DNA of 64,000 nucleotides from the NCBI GenBank assembly GCA_023548195.1, contig JAJHZJ010000311.1:9062825-9126824 (forward strand), written 5' to 3'. Shown here in pieces: positions 1 through 10,799 of this stretch (its first letter is position 1; every line of letters starts with the position of its first letter). The position numbers and the translations under genes were made by a program. This DNA is from Bettongia penicillata ogilbyi. Its lineage: Eukaryota > Chordata > Mammalia > Diprotodontia > Potoroidae. The notes under the pieces were generated by a model. That model had not been told where the DNA came from and ran no database searches. It saw only the letters and a list, made by a program, of their open reading frames with translations.

Positions 1-1435
1 CACATTCAGGTGGAGAGAGAAATCTATTTTAGCCAATATAGAGATAGATAGGGAAGAAATAAGTGATATGTGAGAGATTATATGAATTGGGAGAGACAGT
101 GGTCAGAAGCAAGGCAGATTTTTGAGGAGGGGTGGGATAAAATGATAGAGAAGAATAAACAGAGGAAAATGGGATGGAGAGATATGTACATTTAATGATC
201 ACAAATGTGAGTGTGAATGGGATGAATTGACAGCTAGATTGGAATCAGATAGCAGAATGGATTGAAAACCAGAATCCAATAATATTCTGTGTACAAGAAA
301 CACACTTGCAACAAATGTATTATGATTCAGCTAAAGTGAAGAGAGCAGAGGTGACAATTGATATCACAATAAGAAAAAGCAAAATTATACCTAATTGAAA
401 GAGATAATCCAAGAAATTACATTTTGTTAAAAGATATTATAGACAATGAAGTAATATTTTAAAAAATAAAGAACATTGCTCAGATTAAGACCCCATTTAT
501 CAACTATATAGGGAAACGAATGAAATATATAAAAAGAGGCATTTCCCATTGATAAATGATAAAACATATGAATAGTTTTCTGAAGAAGAAATCAATTATG
601 TATATATTAAAAATGCTTTATATTACTACTGATCAAAGGAAGGAAAAGTAAAATAACTCTGAAGTACCACTTCACACCTGTAAGAACTGGCAAATCTTGG
701 AGGGAATGAGAGAAAATAGGAACATTAATGAATTATTGGTTCAGTAGTGAACTGTTCCAACTATTATGGAGAAGAATCTGCATTTGTGCCCCAAAAGCTA
801 TAAAACCGTGCTTACCCTTTGATTCAACAATATTGCTACTAAGATTTTAACCCAAAGTGATCAAAGGAAAAGAACTATATGTTAAACAATATTTATAGCA
901 GTTCTATTTTGTGGTGCAAAGCATTGGCAGTTGAGGTGATGCTCATTAGTTGGGGAATGGCTGAGAAAGTTGCGGCATATAATTGTGATGAAGCCCTATT
1001 GTGGTATAAAAATGATGAGTAGGATGGTTTCAGAAAAAAAAACCCAAAAACAACAGCAACCAAAAAAGAAAACAAGAACAAAGCATCAAAACACCTACAT
1101 GAACTAGTGCAAGTGAAGTGAGAACCAGATCATATTGTAATATCAATATTGTAATGAGGATTAACTGTAGAATTTAGGTACTCTGAGCAGTGCAGGGATC
1201 CAAAACAATTCCAAAGGACTCATGATGAAAAAATGTTATCCATCTCCAGCAGAAGAACTGAAGAAAAGATGACCTTTGGATGCAACATGAAGTATAATTT
1301 TCTCACTTTTTTGTGATATGGCTAATATGGAAATATGTATTTTCATAATTTCACATATATTATTGATATTCTCAGTGGATGAGGAGGAGTAGGAAAGGGG
1401 AGAGAATCTAGAACTCAAAATTTAAAAAGAAAAGA
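1..1435 (+). mobile_element. L1 LINE, internally deleted, 5' end outside window
   Basis: Positions 1-480 read like the L1 ORF2 endonuclease region: text coding for 'acaagaaacacacttg' near 293-308 and a degenerate continuation after it. Around 480-650 the sequence jumps to the ORF2 C-terminal region (the 'cccattgataaatg' block), so the reverse-transcriptase domain is missing. The copy then runs through the last ORF2 part ('ggggaatggctgagaaagtt', near 950) to a 3' UTR with the usual 'ccaaaggactcatgatg' text (about 1,212) and an A-rich end. Many stops and frameshifts make it a dead, old copy. Confidence 0.8.
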
Positions 1436-1809
1436 ATGTTAAATAAGTAAAAAAGAAAAAATGTCAATTCTGTGGTTGGAGTTTAGTGCACTCATGGGAA
1501 TTAAATCCTGAAATAACTCTAGTTTCTGGAGACCCAGGATTTTTCATTTTAAATTGCCTTGGTCTCTAAATGCTGGGAGCTTCTAGAAGTCTTAATGAAT
1601 CTCAGGAGGACTGGGGATTACTGATAGATTTTAATCACTTTTACTATTTCAAATAGTTATTATTCATGACGTACTGTGGCAAATATGTAATTTGATGACT
1701 TGTGTAAAGGAGTAAGCATCTGAAGAAACTAAAATGACCGGTAGTGTTACAAGCCTACATACTACTAGGTCAGAGTGTTGATTTTTAGCTAATAACTTGA
1801 CCCTTTTCA
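1436..1809. other. No recognised feature
   Basis: AT-rich sequence with no long frame, repeat family or structured motif that I recognise. Confidence 0.5.
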
Positions 1810-2035
1810 ATTACAAAGTGGCCGAGCACTTCATAGGCAGGCACTCCTGACATTTCATATCTTTGGAGTCTACAGGTCTGGGTTCAAGTCCTGCTTTAGT
1901 CACATGTTCCCTATGCGTGGGCAAGTCATTTAACCATTTTACATCTTGGTCTCCTCATTTGTAAAATGTTAGATTAGATAGTCTCTGTCTATAGATCCTT
2001 AGAGCTCTATAAATGTGAGCCTAAGATACGCTTAT
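1810..2035 (+). mobile_element. MIR/THER-like tRNA-derived SINE
   Basis: The B-box-like 'gggttcaagtcctgc' (about 1,880), the core 'gggcaagtcatttaacc' (about 1,918) and 'ctcatttgtaaaatg' follow in the usual order. The 3' part ends in 'agctctataaatgtgagc'. Diverged and therefore old. Confidence 0.7.
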
Positions 2036-2340
2036 TATTTGGATGAACTCAGAAAGCAAAAGTGTGATTCATTTTTTTCTTCTAGTCTTCTGAAGGAATT
2101 TTAGTTGGTGTAGAGATGCTACTTGCAAGAGAGCTGATCACGTTTGCCTAATCTTTTTACATATGACCTGACTGGAAGTAATAGGAACTAATTAGGCAAA
2201 ACCTATATAAAGACTTCTTTCTTTGATTGAAATTTCCTTGAGTGGAAGAGGGCATATTATCCTTTAATGCCCCAGACCTTTGGTGGCTAGGAATTTTAAT
2301 TTTCTCCTTTACCACACAGATAGTGGAACTCTTATTTTAG
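2036..2340. other. No recognised feature
   Basis: Ordinary AT-rich sequence between a SINE and a pyrimidine tract. No family recognised. Confidence 0.4.
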
Positions 2341-2640
2341 AATCTCCTTCCTTGTCACACTGTCTTCCTTTCTCTTTCCTTTCCTTCCCCTCTTTCCCTT
2401 CTTTTCCTCTTCTCTTCTCTCCTCTCTTTCACTATCCTTTCTTCTCCTTTCTCGTTTCCCTTATCTGCTCTCTTCTCCTTTCCTCTCTTTTTACCTCCAT
2501 TTCCCCCTCCTTTTTCCTCTACTTCTCTGCCCTCCCCTTCTCTTTTGTCCTCTACTCCCTACTCCTTTTTTTCTCATGATTTTCTCACCTTCATTTCTTC
2601 TCTCTTTCCCTTCTTCTACCACATCCCCCTCTACTTGGAT
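2341..2640 (+). repeat. Polypyrimidine (C/T)n tract
   Basis: About 300 bases made almost only of C and T on the plus strand, built from irregular CTTT, CCTT and TCTC units. The open frame across it (2,280-2,579) is Phe/Ser/Leu/Pro low complexity and not a gene. Such tracts can form triplex structures. Confidence 0.85.
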
Positions 2641-3224
2641 TGCAGGTGTTATGTGTCATTTACATTTATGGTTTGCATTTTTTAGACTGTAGACCCTTTT
2701 GATAGGTAAGCTCCACAAAGTATGGGAGAGGTATAGGCTTCTCATTTAACTTCTTCTTCTTTGCAGAAATGTGTGAGTCTTGAAAATTATATTCCCAGAG
2801 GTTATTTTTAGTAGAATTGTATGTTTGTATAGAAATTTTCCCCAAAGTCCATATGCTTGATAGACCTGTGTCTCATTTAATATCTCTTCCTTCCAAGGAA
2901 ATTTATAAACTCTGACTCAGTCGAATGAAAGAAAAGATACTTGAAATTACTGACTGGAAAAGGAAAATGAATAGAACCTCCAAATTCATTGTTTTTTCTG
3001 CTGTTAGTAATACAAGAAGAATCTGATGAGCTCAGATTTTAAAAGGACTTGTACAAAAAGGACAGAAGGAGAAGGCGTAAAACCAAGGACAAATGAAGTG
3101 GATACGCAAGCAGAATGGTGTCAGGAAGACTAAAGCATGGAATGTGCTGAGGTTTGCAAGAAACGCCAAGGACAATAAAAGGATTCTTTTCTATTAAATT
3201 AGGTTTGGAACAAAAAGAACAAGA
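2641..3224. other. No recognised feature
   Basis: No repeat family, RNA gene or credible coding region was recognised here. Confidence 0.4.
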
Positions 3225-3370
3225 AAACACTATATATGGAGTCAAAGAATTTGAGTTAAAAATTTGTCAAGTCTCAACTACTTTGAGCCGTAGTTCCTCA
3301 ACTCTCAAATAAGAGACTTGAACTTGACTGATTTCTGAGGTCCCTTTTAGCTTCAAATCTATGATCATGG
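3225..3370 (+). mobile_element. Degenerate tRNA-derived SINE
   Basis: Follows the order of the other SINEs in the window: a 'gtcaaagaatttgagtt' start, a decayed core with 'cctcaactctcaaataagag', and an end 'gaggtcccttttagcttcaa' matching the SINE/CR1-type tail 'aggtcccttccagctctaaat'. Confidence 0.5.
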
Positions 3371-4119
3371 TCCTTTTTGGGTCTTTTGCTTGGAGTAAAT
3401 GATCTCTTAAAAAGAGGGATGATAGAGTGAACACAGAACTACATAATGTAGGAGGAAAAGCCCTAGGATTAGTGAGATACATAAAGAGACCAAGAGAGAG
3501 TTTTTTGATTAATTAGTAATCCATTTACTAATTCAGCTGGTATATAATCAATAAATTGATGGCCAGTGGTCTCTCTCAGTAACCACACAAAATCATGGAG
3601 CTCTCTGAATGTTTAAATACCTCGGGAAGAGGAGGTGCCACTGACAGGTGAAAAGCAACACTGGCTGATAAACAGTTAATGAGGGGTTGGGTTAAAAGTT
3701 TTCCTCTTCAGACTTGATTATGAGACTTAGCTGCCTCCAGCAATCTGGACAGAGGAATCCATCTCTGCCCAGATGACTTTGGTTGATTTTTTTTTTTTCA
3801 TAAGCTGGGTCAACCTAAATTCTAATGGAGGGTTCCAAGGACAGTGATTCATTTGGGGCAAAATCTCATCTAGACTTCATTCTATTTACACTTCAAACAC
3901 AAGGAAGATCTTCTAGGTGGGTGAGGTCCTGCCTAAAATCTAGGAGCATATATCCCGAGAATTTGCACAATCTCATCAAACAGGAATAGCCGTCAGAGAC
4001 TGACTGAATGACCTGCAATGACAGCTGCATCAATGAGGAAATACACAGAAAAAATTTCAATCCTCGTTTAATAATTGGTTATTAGTATAATAGAAAAAAA
4101 TAATCATTTATCTCATTAG
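3371..4119. other. No recognised feature
   Basis: Mixed sequence, slightly less AT-rich than its surroundings. I do not recognise a repeat. An old LTR cannot be excluded, but no terminal TG/CA pair or target duplication was found. Confidence 0.35.
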
Positions 4120-4235
4120 AAGACCTGGACTCTACTCTTAGTTTTACCATTTATTGACTAGGTGCTTTGAATAAGACATTTATAAAACAACCAAATAGGA
4201 TTGTTGCAAAGATTACAAGAGTCAATTCATTAAAA
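4120..4235 (+). mobile_element. MIR-like fragment
   Basis: 'gacctggactctactcttag' and 'taccatttattgactaggtg' match the MIR core order (exon-like 'ctctgccatttactagctgtg'). Heavily diverged. Confidence 0.4.
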
Positions 4236-4249
4236 AAAAATGAGAATAA

Positions 4250-4365
4250 AACAATAATTCAAGAAATACTAATTGAGTGCTTACTAGAGTCAGAGAAGAA
4301 TTCAAAGACTAGATAAAACCTAATAGCTGCCATCATGAAACTTACTGACAATTACAGAGGTGATT
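4250..4365 (-). mobile_element. L2 3' end fragment, antisense
   Basis: 'aatactaattgagtgcttac' followed by a 'ctgccatcatgaaacttact' block resembles the reverse complement of the L2 3' end (cacatagtaggtgctcaataaat ... aagctccttgagggca order). Confidence 0.45.
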
Positions 4366-4437
4366 TGCTGCAAAGTAATACATGTATGCAAAACAGATTT
4401 ATGGCATTTGATGGGGAAGATTCTTGCTTTTAGGAGG

Positions 4438-5085
4438 ACCACAGAATCTCAAATTTGGAAGGAATCTCAAAGGCCCTTTGTCTACCCATACCTAAATAAA
4501 AATGTCCTGTATCACTTCTAATCTCCTATATACCCACAAGTGGTAATCCAAACTTTGCAAGATAGACCTCATATTAGGAGGAGCCAATCTCCTCCCAAAA
4601 CAGCCCATTATCCTTATGAATAGTATTAACTAATAGAAAGGTTGATCCCATTTCTGCCTTTACATTAAGCCTCTTCTCCCCCCTGCCAACTTACAACTTC
4701 CTTTTATATATTGCCTTCTCCATTAGAATATAAGCTTCCTGAGGGCCAGGACTTTCCGTCTTTTTGCTTGTATTTTATTCCCAACTCTTAGTCCAGTGTT
4801 TGACACATAATAAGCATTAAATAAGTGCGTCTTTGCTGACTGCTCCTAGCCCTGCCCTTTGGACCAAAAACAGCAAGTCTAATTTTTCTTCTAAAGCATA
4901 GCCTTTCAAATATTTGAACACAACTACTTGTTTTTTCTATACCATCCCCATCTCTCTACCAAGGCTTGTCTTGTCCAGGCTACATATCTACAGTTTCTTC
5001 AGTTAAGTTTCACATGGCATAATCTCATAACCTCATCCTGCTCTTTTTCTTCCTGGAGTACTCTCCAACTAATCAATGCTTTTTC
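4438..5085 (-). mobile_element. CR1/L3 LINE 3' part, antisense, interrupted
   Basis: Reading the minus strand gives the CR1/L3 ORF2 end and 3' tail. On the plus strand the characteristic order is visible: 'cagaatctcaaatttggaag' at 4,442, 'acaagtggtaatccaaac', 'tacattaagcctcttctc', then after an interruption 'ctcctagccctgccctttgg' at 4,843, 'caagtctaatttttcttc' and 'gagtactctccaactaatca'. The interruption at about 4,700-4,840 is an L2 3' end. The match to the plus-strand CR1 at 55,490-56,432, read in reverse, supports the call. Confidence 0.75.
4711..4840 (+). mobile_element. L2 3' end nested in CR1
   Basis: Has the canonical L2 3' terminal order: 'agaatataagcttcctgagg', 'gccaggactttccgtctttt', 'cagtgtttgacacataataa', 'gcattaaataagtgcg'. 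It splits the CR1 so that the CR1 text continues on each side. This is a 5'-truncated insertion. Confidence 0.75.

Positions 5086-5090
<5 letters not shown>

Positions 5091-5139
<49 letters not shown>
5091..5139. repeat. (TA)n microsatellite
   Basis: Uninterrupted alternating TA run of about 48 bases right at the 5' end of the antisense CR1. Confidence 0.95.
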
Positions 5140-5140
<1 letters not shown>

Positions 5141-5206
5141 CCAGAAATGGACAGTTTCTAGATGTAGTCCTACTAGGTCCTCATGAATGAAATAGTATTT
5201 TAGTTT

Positions 5207-5376
5207 GATGTATTTGTTGAGTTGCTTCAGTCATGTTTGACCAGATGTGACTGTATTTGAGGTTTTCTTGGCAAAGACAGTGGGATGGTTTGCTATTTTA
5301 TTGTCTAGCTCATTTTACAAATGAAGAATTGAGGTAAATGGGGTCACACAGCTAGTATGTGTCTGAAACTGGATTT
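5207..5376 (-). mobile_element. Marsupial SINE with RTE/Bov-B-like tail, antisense
   Basis: On the plus strand: 'cagtcatgtttgaccagatg', 'gaggttttcttggcaaagac', 'gatggtttgctatttt', 'ctcattttacaaatgaag', 'gggtcacacagctagtatg'. This is the reverse of the SINE at 13,578-13,803, whose 3' end matches the RTE/Bov-B-type tail (agtcggacatgactga). Confidence 0.75.
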
Positions 5377-5377
5377 T

Positions 5378-5464
5378 ATGTGTGTGTGTATATAGACATA
5401 TATGTATATATATTTATACACACACATATATGCATATTTATGTGTGTGTATATGTATATATAAA
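5378..5464. repeat. TG/TA/TATG microsatellite
   Basis: Compound alternating purine-pyrimidine tract of TGTG, TATA and CACA blocks. Confidence 0.9.
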
Positions 5465-6264
5465 GACCTATGGAAATTAGGTTTCGGGATGGAGGTTCCC
5501 AACACTTACTGTTCCTCTCTCTGCCTGTCTGCTTCTCTCTAGCTTCTGGGCAAGATAAAATTAAAACACAGTCATAGGAAACTCTCAGATTGTCCATTTT
5601 CTTCAAGTCCCCCATGACTCACCTGGAGTGAAAACCTCTACTCCACCCTACTCTTTAGATGGCTGATCTCAAATTAATTTTCTTCCTTCCTAAACTGGGA
5701 AGAAATACAAATCTCAGAGAATTTTGTGACCAACCAGTCCCTTGTACTGAGTGATTATATAATAGCCTATTCAATCAGAAGTTAAGAACCTTTAACTCTA
5801 TAATATTCAAACTATGTACCAACAGTATTTTTATATTTGAAATTATATTTCTAATCATCTCTCTCATGTAATACAATTTTCAAGTCTATCTTAGTTTCAG
5901 AATAATTGAAAAATCATGCCTATATTCATATATTCACATAGACATATATGTGCATATGACTATACACACACACATAAGCCTATAAGTATGATTGCTATAG
6001 GTGCATTAATTTTTTTTTGCAAAATTTCTAGCCTTTAAGTGAACTGAGTCCACCCCAAGACTTCTTAAAAGATTAAGAATAAATAAAATATTAAGAAATG
6101 ATAGCATAAATATATAAGGATTCAAGTAATTTTATAAATGGCTCCAGGGAATGGATTTTAGTGCAAATAAAAGCTCTTTGACAAATATTAAGCATTTCTT
6201 TTGGCTTCATCTTCTTAGTGTCAAAGACTCTTCAAATTGGGAAGGGCTATACAAATATGGGTAA
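5465..6264. other. No recognised feature
   Basis: AT-rich, repeat family not recognised. A short CA/TA-rich stretch lies at 5,940-5,975. Confidence 0.4.
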
Positions 6265-6560
6265 CAATGATCTCACGAATTAAATTTTGGGATTCCATCT
6301 CACTATCAAAAATTAACAAAGTTGGTAAAATATAGAAATAGTCAATGTTGGAGTGGCTATGGGAAAGCAGACAGAATAATACACTGTCGCTGGAACTGAA
6401 AACTGGTCCAACTGTTTTGGAAATTGATTTAGAATTGTGTTAAAATAGAAACTGCACTACCATGCTCTTTGGCTTAGCAATTCCACTACTAAACATTATA
6501 ACCCCAAGGAAGCAAAAGACAGAAAGAAATGTCCCATGTGTACAGAAATATAGATTAAAA
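6265..6560 (+). mobile_element. Old L1 ORF2 3' fragment
   Basis: Order matches the L1 ORF2 C-terminal region: 'caatgttggagtggctatgg', 'ctggtccaactgttttggaa' (compare 'gatccaaccattctggagag' in younger copies), then 'gcttagcaattccactacta'. Frames are broken throughout. Confidence 0.65.
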
Positions 6561-6785
6561 AATACATTCATCAGAAATGGAGTTTGAGATGACCATGTGA
6601 CATCCCATCTGAAATACCTGAAAGACAGTTGATGAAGTGGGACTGGAGTTCAGGAGACTAACTAGGGAAGAGAGCTGGATATATTCTTTATAAGTAAGTA
6701 TCATCACCATAGAGATAAATGAAAATAATTCTTTAAATAAATGCTATTTTTAAATTTTACCTTCCCTTCAAGGTTATCTCTCATT

Positions 6786-7025
6786 TACTGTGTGTGTGTG
6801 CGTGCGCATATGTATGTGCTTGTTTTTATGCATGGTGAAAAATAATGTCCATTCAACATTATGTATGCACATGTATAATACTGAATGCATATACTTGTTA
6901 TATATTATATTGAATGAATATTGTCTCTGTATGTGCATTATATATGTGTGGCATATTATATATGCATTATATGTACATTAATGTGTGCCCAATTGTATGC
7001 ATGTATATGTATACATATGTAGCTA
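6786..7025. repeat. TG/TATG-rich simple repeat region
   Basis: Starts with (TG)n at 6,789 and continues as degenerate TATG, TGCA and TATA units to about 7,020. The open frame here is low-complexity Cys/Met/Tyr and not a gene. Confidence 0.75.
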
Positions 7026-7057
7026 GTTGAATGTCCATAATCATTCACATATCATCT

Positions 7058-7195
7058 CTTCCAGAAGAATGTGAGTTCCTTGAGGGTATGTACAGTATTT
7101 TTTACCTTGCTCTGTATCCTCACCATGTAGTACAGTGGTGCCTTTCAGCTAGCAAGTGATTCCTTATTGTAAGTGAATGCTTACTGACTGACTGG
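7058..7195 (+). mobile_element. L2 3' end fragment
   Basis: 'agaatgtgagttccttgagg' then 'tctgtatcctcaccatgtag' and 'gtgaatgcttactgactgac' follow the L2 3' end order. Confidence 0.6.
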
Positions 7196-7199
7196 CACT

Positions 7200-8525
7200 G
7201 GCCTATAAACATAAGCAGATGTTTATAATCTAAATGTGAAAGCTTTGTCTAATCACCAATGAGTAAGCACAGTTTAGAGGAAATGAATGTATTATTCTTG
7301 TTATTCCTTCTAAACAGGAAATGGGAACAGAATTTGCACTGAAACAGAGGGATGAATATACAGGTTTGCTCAGTAGAAATAAATGAAGAAGTTGACATAA
7401 CTGTGTTTCTTATATGCCCAAAACCAACATGGAGCTTCATTTCATGAGATATTTGGTCACATAATAGACAGTGCTTCAGCTAAACTTTGGCCAAAAGACC
7501 ACCACTACACTAAGCTAACAATTATTCGACTTGATGAGGAGGTAAAGAAAGTTTACATAAACTTAATAGCACTTCCCATATCAATTAACCTAAATTTTGA
7601 TACTCAGTGACTTAGGGGAAAGATTGGGCATAAGATGAAGACTGTAAAAAACAAAAAACAAAACCCCCCTAATAATATTAATCAAAAAGTAAGAAACAAA
7701 ATGGTAAGAAGTTTGTAGACCATTCAGAAGCTTCATGCCTGTATATCATAATTATATTTTTTTAGATTAAAAGATTTGGAAGTAACTGTATTTGGCAATC
7801 ACTAAATTGCATAGCAGAAAATACATTTTGCCTTTGTTAAAGCAAAGACAAATATATATATTTTTAAAAAATTGATCAATGTAAAAATTATGCAAGTCTA
7901 TCCTAGGTGGTTTAAATGAGCTGTTGGCACTGAAATATCAGAAAAAGAAAAAAAGGAGCCCATGGAAATGATCACCATTCTCTAAGGGAGTTTATTTGAT
8001 ATAAACCAAACACCAGAATAAGGAGACCAAAAGAATCTAGAAACTATCTCAGTCAGCATGCTCTTGATCTCCTTGCCAAGTAGTGAGATTTAATAGCCAA
8101 GCATAACATTAGTTTAAATTTGGGTCATTATCACTTCATAAAAAAGGAAAAAGCAATAGAGAATTAAAAAAACAATTGGGCAAGAATAGCAATTAAGCCA
8201 GATCATGACTGAAGTGGTTAAACAAGAAATGAGACAATAGGTGAAATATAAAAAAAACAAAATTTCCATATTAAACTGTTTTCCACTTTAGATTCTAACA
8301 TCAAAGTCCCTGAAGCACTGCTAGAAGAAACAGAAATTCATGACAAAGGATGGAAAGAACAATGAGCTAGATTAGCCATGTACAAAAACGGTATCTGTTT
8401 AAACTGAGAAATAATTTTGCATGCGTTGAGGGATTGATTATCAAGATATCTAAAGGAGGAAAGAGAATTAACTTCTTAGGGGAAAATCACAGGACTTATT
8501 GATATTATCATTGTTACTAATAAAA
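7200..8525. other. No recognised feature
   Basis: About 1.3 kb of AT-rich sequence without a repeat I can name and without a credible gene. Frames are short and of skewed composition. Confidence 0.4.
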
Positions 8526-8526
8526 T

Positions 8527-8833
8527 CTGATCTCCCTCTTTTGTCCAAGTTGGAAGTGCAGTGGTCACTTCACAGGCCTGATCCTAATACTGATCAACAT
8601 GTACGTTCCAATCTTTTCTTTTTTTCTAACCTCATTTAATTCACCCATTTTTAGACAGTTGGGCATGGCCCAGGATAAGGTCGGATTGGGAGATGGGAGG
8701 ACTGGGCAAGGAACTACACTCATTCCATCAGTGCCAAAGTCAGAGACAATGCCCTGTTGGCTTTGGCCTGAAGGCAGCTGAAAAGCCAAGTGATTCACCA
8801 GTATCATCTATTACAGGCATGCACCACCATCAT
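8527..8833 (-). pseudogene. RN7SL pseudogene: 7SL (SRP) RNA pseudogene, near full length
   Basis: 7SL RNA is the scaffold of the cytoplasmic signal recognition particle. The reverse complement follows 7SL from end to end. On the plus strand the antisense 3' domain reads 'gttggaagtgcagtggtcac', 'ttcacaggcctgatcc' and 'actgatcaacatg'. The S domain is decayed but present (about 8,640-8,740). The antisense 5' Alu domain closes with 'tattacaggcatgcaccacc'. The span of about 300 bases equals the normal 7SL length. Because the S domain is kept, this is a 7SL copy and not an Alu/B1-type dimer, and marsupials lack Alu. Many substitutions and a degenerate middle mark it as a dead retrocopy, presumably made by L1 machinery. 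A clear target-site duplication was not found. Confidence 0.85.
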
Positions 8834-8879
8834 TATTCTTTCAGTTAGATTCTACTGATAATAAACATAGCATTTGTGT

Positions 8880-9125
8880 AATAATAGCTACTACTTACAT
8901 AGTTATTTAAGATTTGTAAAATGCTTTACAAATATTATATCTTTTATCCTCACATCACTTTGAGATCGCTGCTATTATTTTACCCATTTGATAGATGAGG
9001 AATCAATCTGAGGCTGATGAAAATTAAGCAAGTTGTCCACGATCGCACAGATAGGAAGTTTCTGAGGGGATTTGTTCTCAGGTCCTCCTGATTCTAAGTC
9101 CAGTGCTCTAATGGCTATCTAGCTT
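8880..9125 (-). mobile_element. MIR SINE, antisense
   Basis: Plus strand shows the standard antisense MIR order: 'aaaatgctttacaaatatta', 'gctattattttacccatttg', 'agatgaggaatcaatctgag', 'tgtccacgatcgcacagata' and an end 'tctaagtccagtgctctaat'. Confidence 0.75.
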
Positions 9126-9289
9126 CCAACTAATTGATGAAAGACACTTTATTGATGCTTTTTGTTTTATAACAAAGTTATTTAAGGATATAAATCCCAT
9201 CTTTGACAAAGAAAACCACTCATGGTGATTTTAAACAGGGTATAAACATTTCATGGCCATAATCACTTTATAACTCCATGTTTATAACA

Positions 9290-9720
9290 AAAAGAGGAAA
9301 GTGCTTCCTTCCTCCTCTGCTATCAAAATTGCTCTTTTCAGCACTATGCATCACTATTATCATTGTGTTCCCTGCAGTTCTCCATACTTCTATTATTTCA
9401 TTCAAGTATTTCTTATATTTCTCTGAATTCCCCATATTCATCTCTCTTTAACAATCACAATAATATCTGATTATATTCATATGCTGGATTTGTTCAACTG
9501 TTCCCAAATCAAAGTGCCCCAACTTTATGTCTATTTTTTTGTTCCAAAATAGGATAGCTATGAATATTTCTATGTGTGAGGAACCTTTCTACCTTTGACC
9601 TTCTTGATTTATATACTTAGTAGTGAGATGTCTGGGTCAAAGCATATGAGATGTTTAATGACTTCTTGCATAATCATGGCATATTACCAAAAGGAGTTAT
9701 GGAAAATTACTAAGAGTTAT
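9290..9720 (-). mobile_element. Old L1 ORF2 3' fragment, antisense
   Basis: 'ggatagctatgaatatttct', 'tatacttagtagtgagatgt' and 'ctgggtcaaagcatatgaga' follow the antisense L1 3' ORF2 order (gctgctatgaatatttttgt ... ctagtagtggtattgctgggtcaaagggtatg). Strongly diverged. Confidence 0.55.
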
Positions 9721-10305
9721 TGACCCATACACCTATTATTTTATCTGTACACATTTTCTTATCACAATAATCTAAATAAGTATAGAAATTATCTTTGATG
9801 AAAAAATGAAAAAGGAAGAGCAAGTTTTTTGCAAATGATAATCTACAACATATCACAGAGTCTTAGTTACTCAACTGACTAAAGGATATATGGAATTGAC
9901 GATATCACTGGGCTAAATGTTACTTGCCTGTATTTACACAGCCTCCCCCACACTTTCCCCTTTTTGTTATTAGTCCATTCATTTTCACACCATTTTCCTT
10001 TTTGTCTAATTTAACTTACTTAATGATCCCTGGTCATATTAGGGTTGTTTAAAATAGTTTTTGTTGAGTACTTCTGTTCCCTACATCATCATAGTTACCT
10101 CAAGCATCTCTCTTACTCTCCTCAGATAGTCATAACAAATAACCAATAATATTTTTGAGAGGAAAAGAAAATAGAACCATTGATCAATACATTGAAAAAG
10201 TCCAAAAGCAGGTAGAGTATGCTAATACCTGTGGAATTCCCACCTCTAAGAAAGAATGAGTGGGTATAACCTTTCCTATTAATTTATTCAAATCCTGCTT
10301 GACCT
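9721..10305. other. No recognised feature
   Basis: Nothing recognised. Could be a further decayed part of the flanking antisense L1 copies. Confidence 0.35.
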
Positions 10306-10745
10306 TTGTAACTTTATAAACATTTACTTTTGATGTTTTAATTGTGTAGTTGTTTTTTCCATTTAAAATGTTTTAGTTATTGTGTATTTTGTTTTCTTGG
10401 CTCTGCTTACTTCATTCTGAATTAGTTAGTATCGATCTTTCCATGTTTCTCTATTCATCACATACATAATTTCTGACAAAATAGTAATATTCAATTACAT
10501 TTAAATGCTTGATATACATCTACTTTGTTAACAATTCTTAATTTTTACACACACACACACACACACACACCCTGGGTGTTAGTATACATGTTTTGGAGTA
10601 TATGGGGACATTCTTCTTGACAAATGGTTTCCTTAGGATATAAGCCAAGGAATAGAGTTTCAAGTTCAGAGGATATGGATATTTTAGTCACTTCATTTGA
10701 GTAATTTCAAATTGCTTCTCCATTGAATTAAACAAGCACATTTAA
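10306..10745 (-). mobile_element. Old L1 3' fragment, antisense, with (AC)n
   Basis: 'ggctctgcttacttcattct' and 'atctttccatgtttctctat' match the antisense L1 3' UTR/ORF2 border (ctctgctcacttcactctgcatcag). An (AC)n run lies at 10,549-10,570, followed by 'atttcaaattgcttctccat', the reverse of the L1 'ggagagcaatttggaact' block. Confidence 0.6.
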
Positions 10746-10799
10746 AGTTAGAAGAATTAGGTTTATATCTATCTAACTCCAATCCGCATGTGTCTCTAT

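Noticed and set aside
2280..2579. 99-codon frame
   Set aside because: Translation of a C/T tract; pure low complexity.
5376..5615. 79-codon minus-strand frame
   Set aside because: Half of it is microsatellite translation; no support as a gene.
8527..8833. Alu or B1 SINE
   Set aside because: The central S domain of 7SL is present and the genome looks marsupial, so a 7SL pseudogene fits better.
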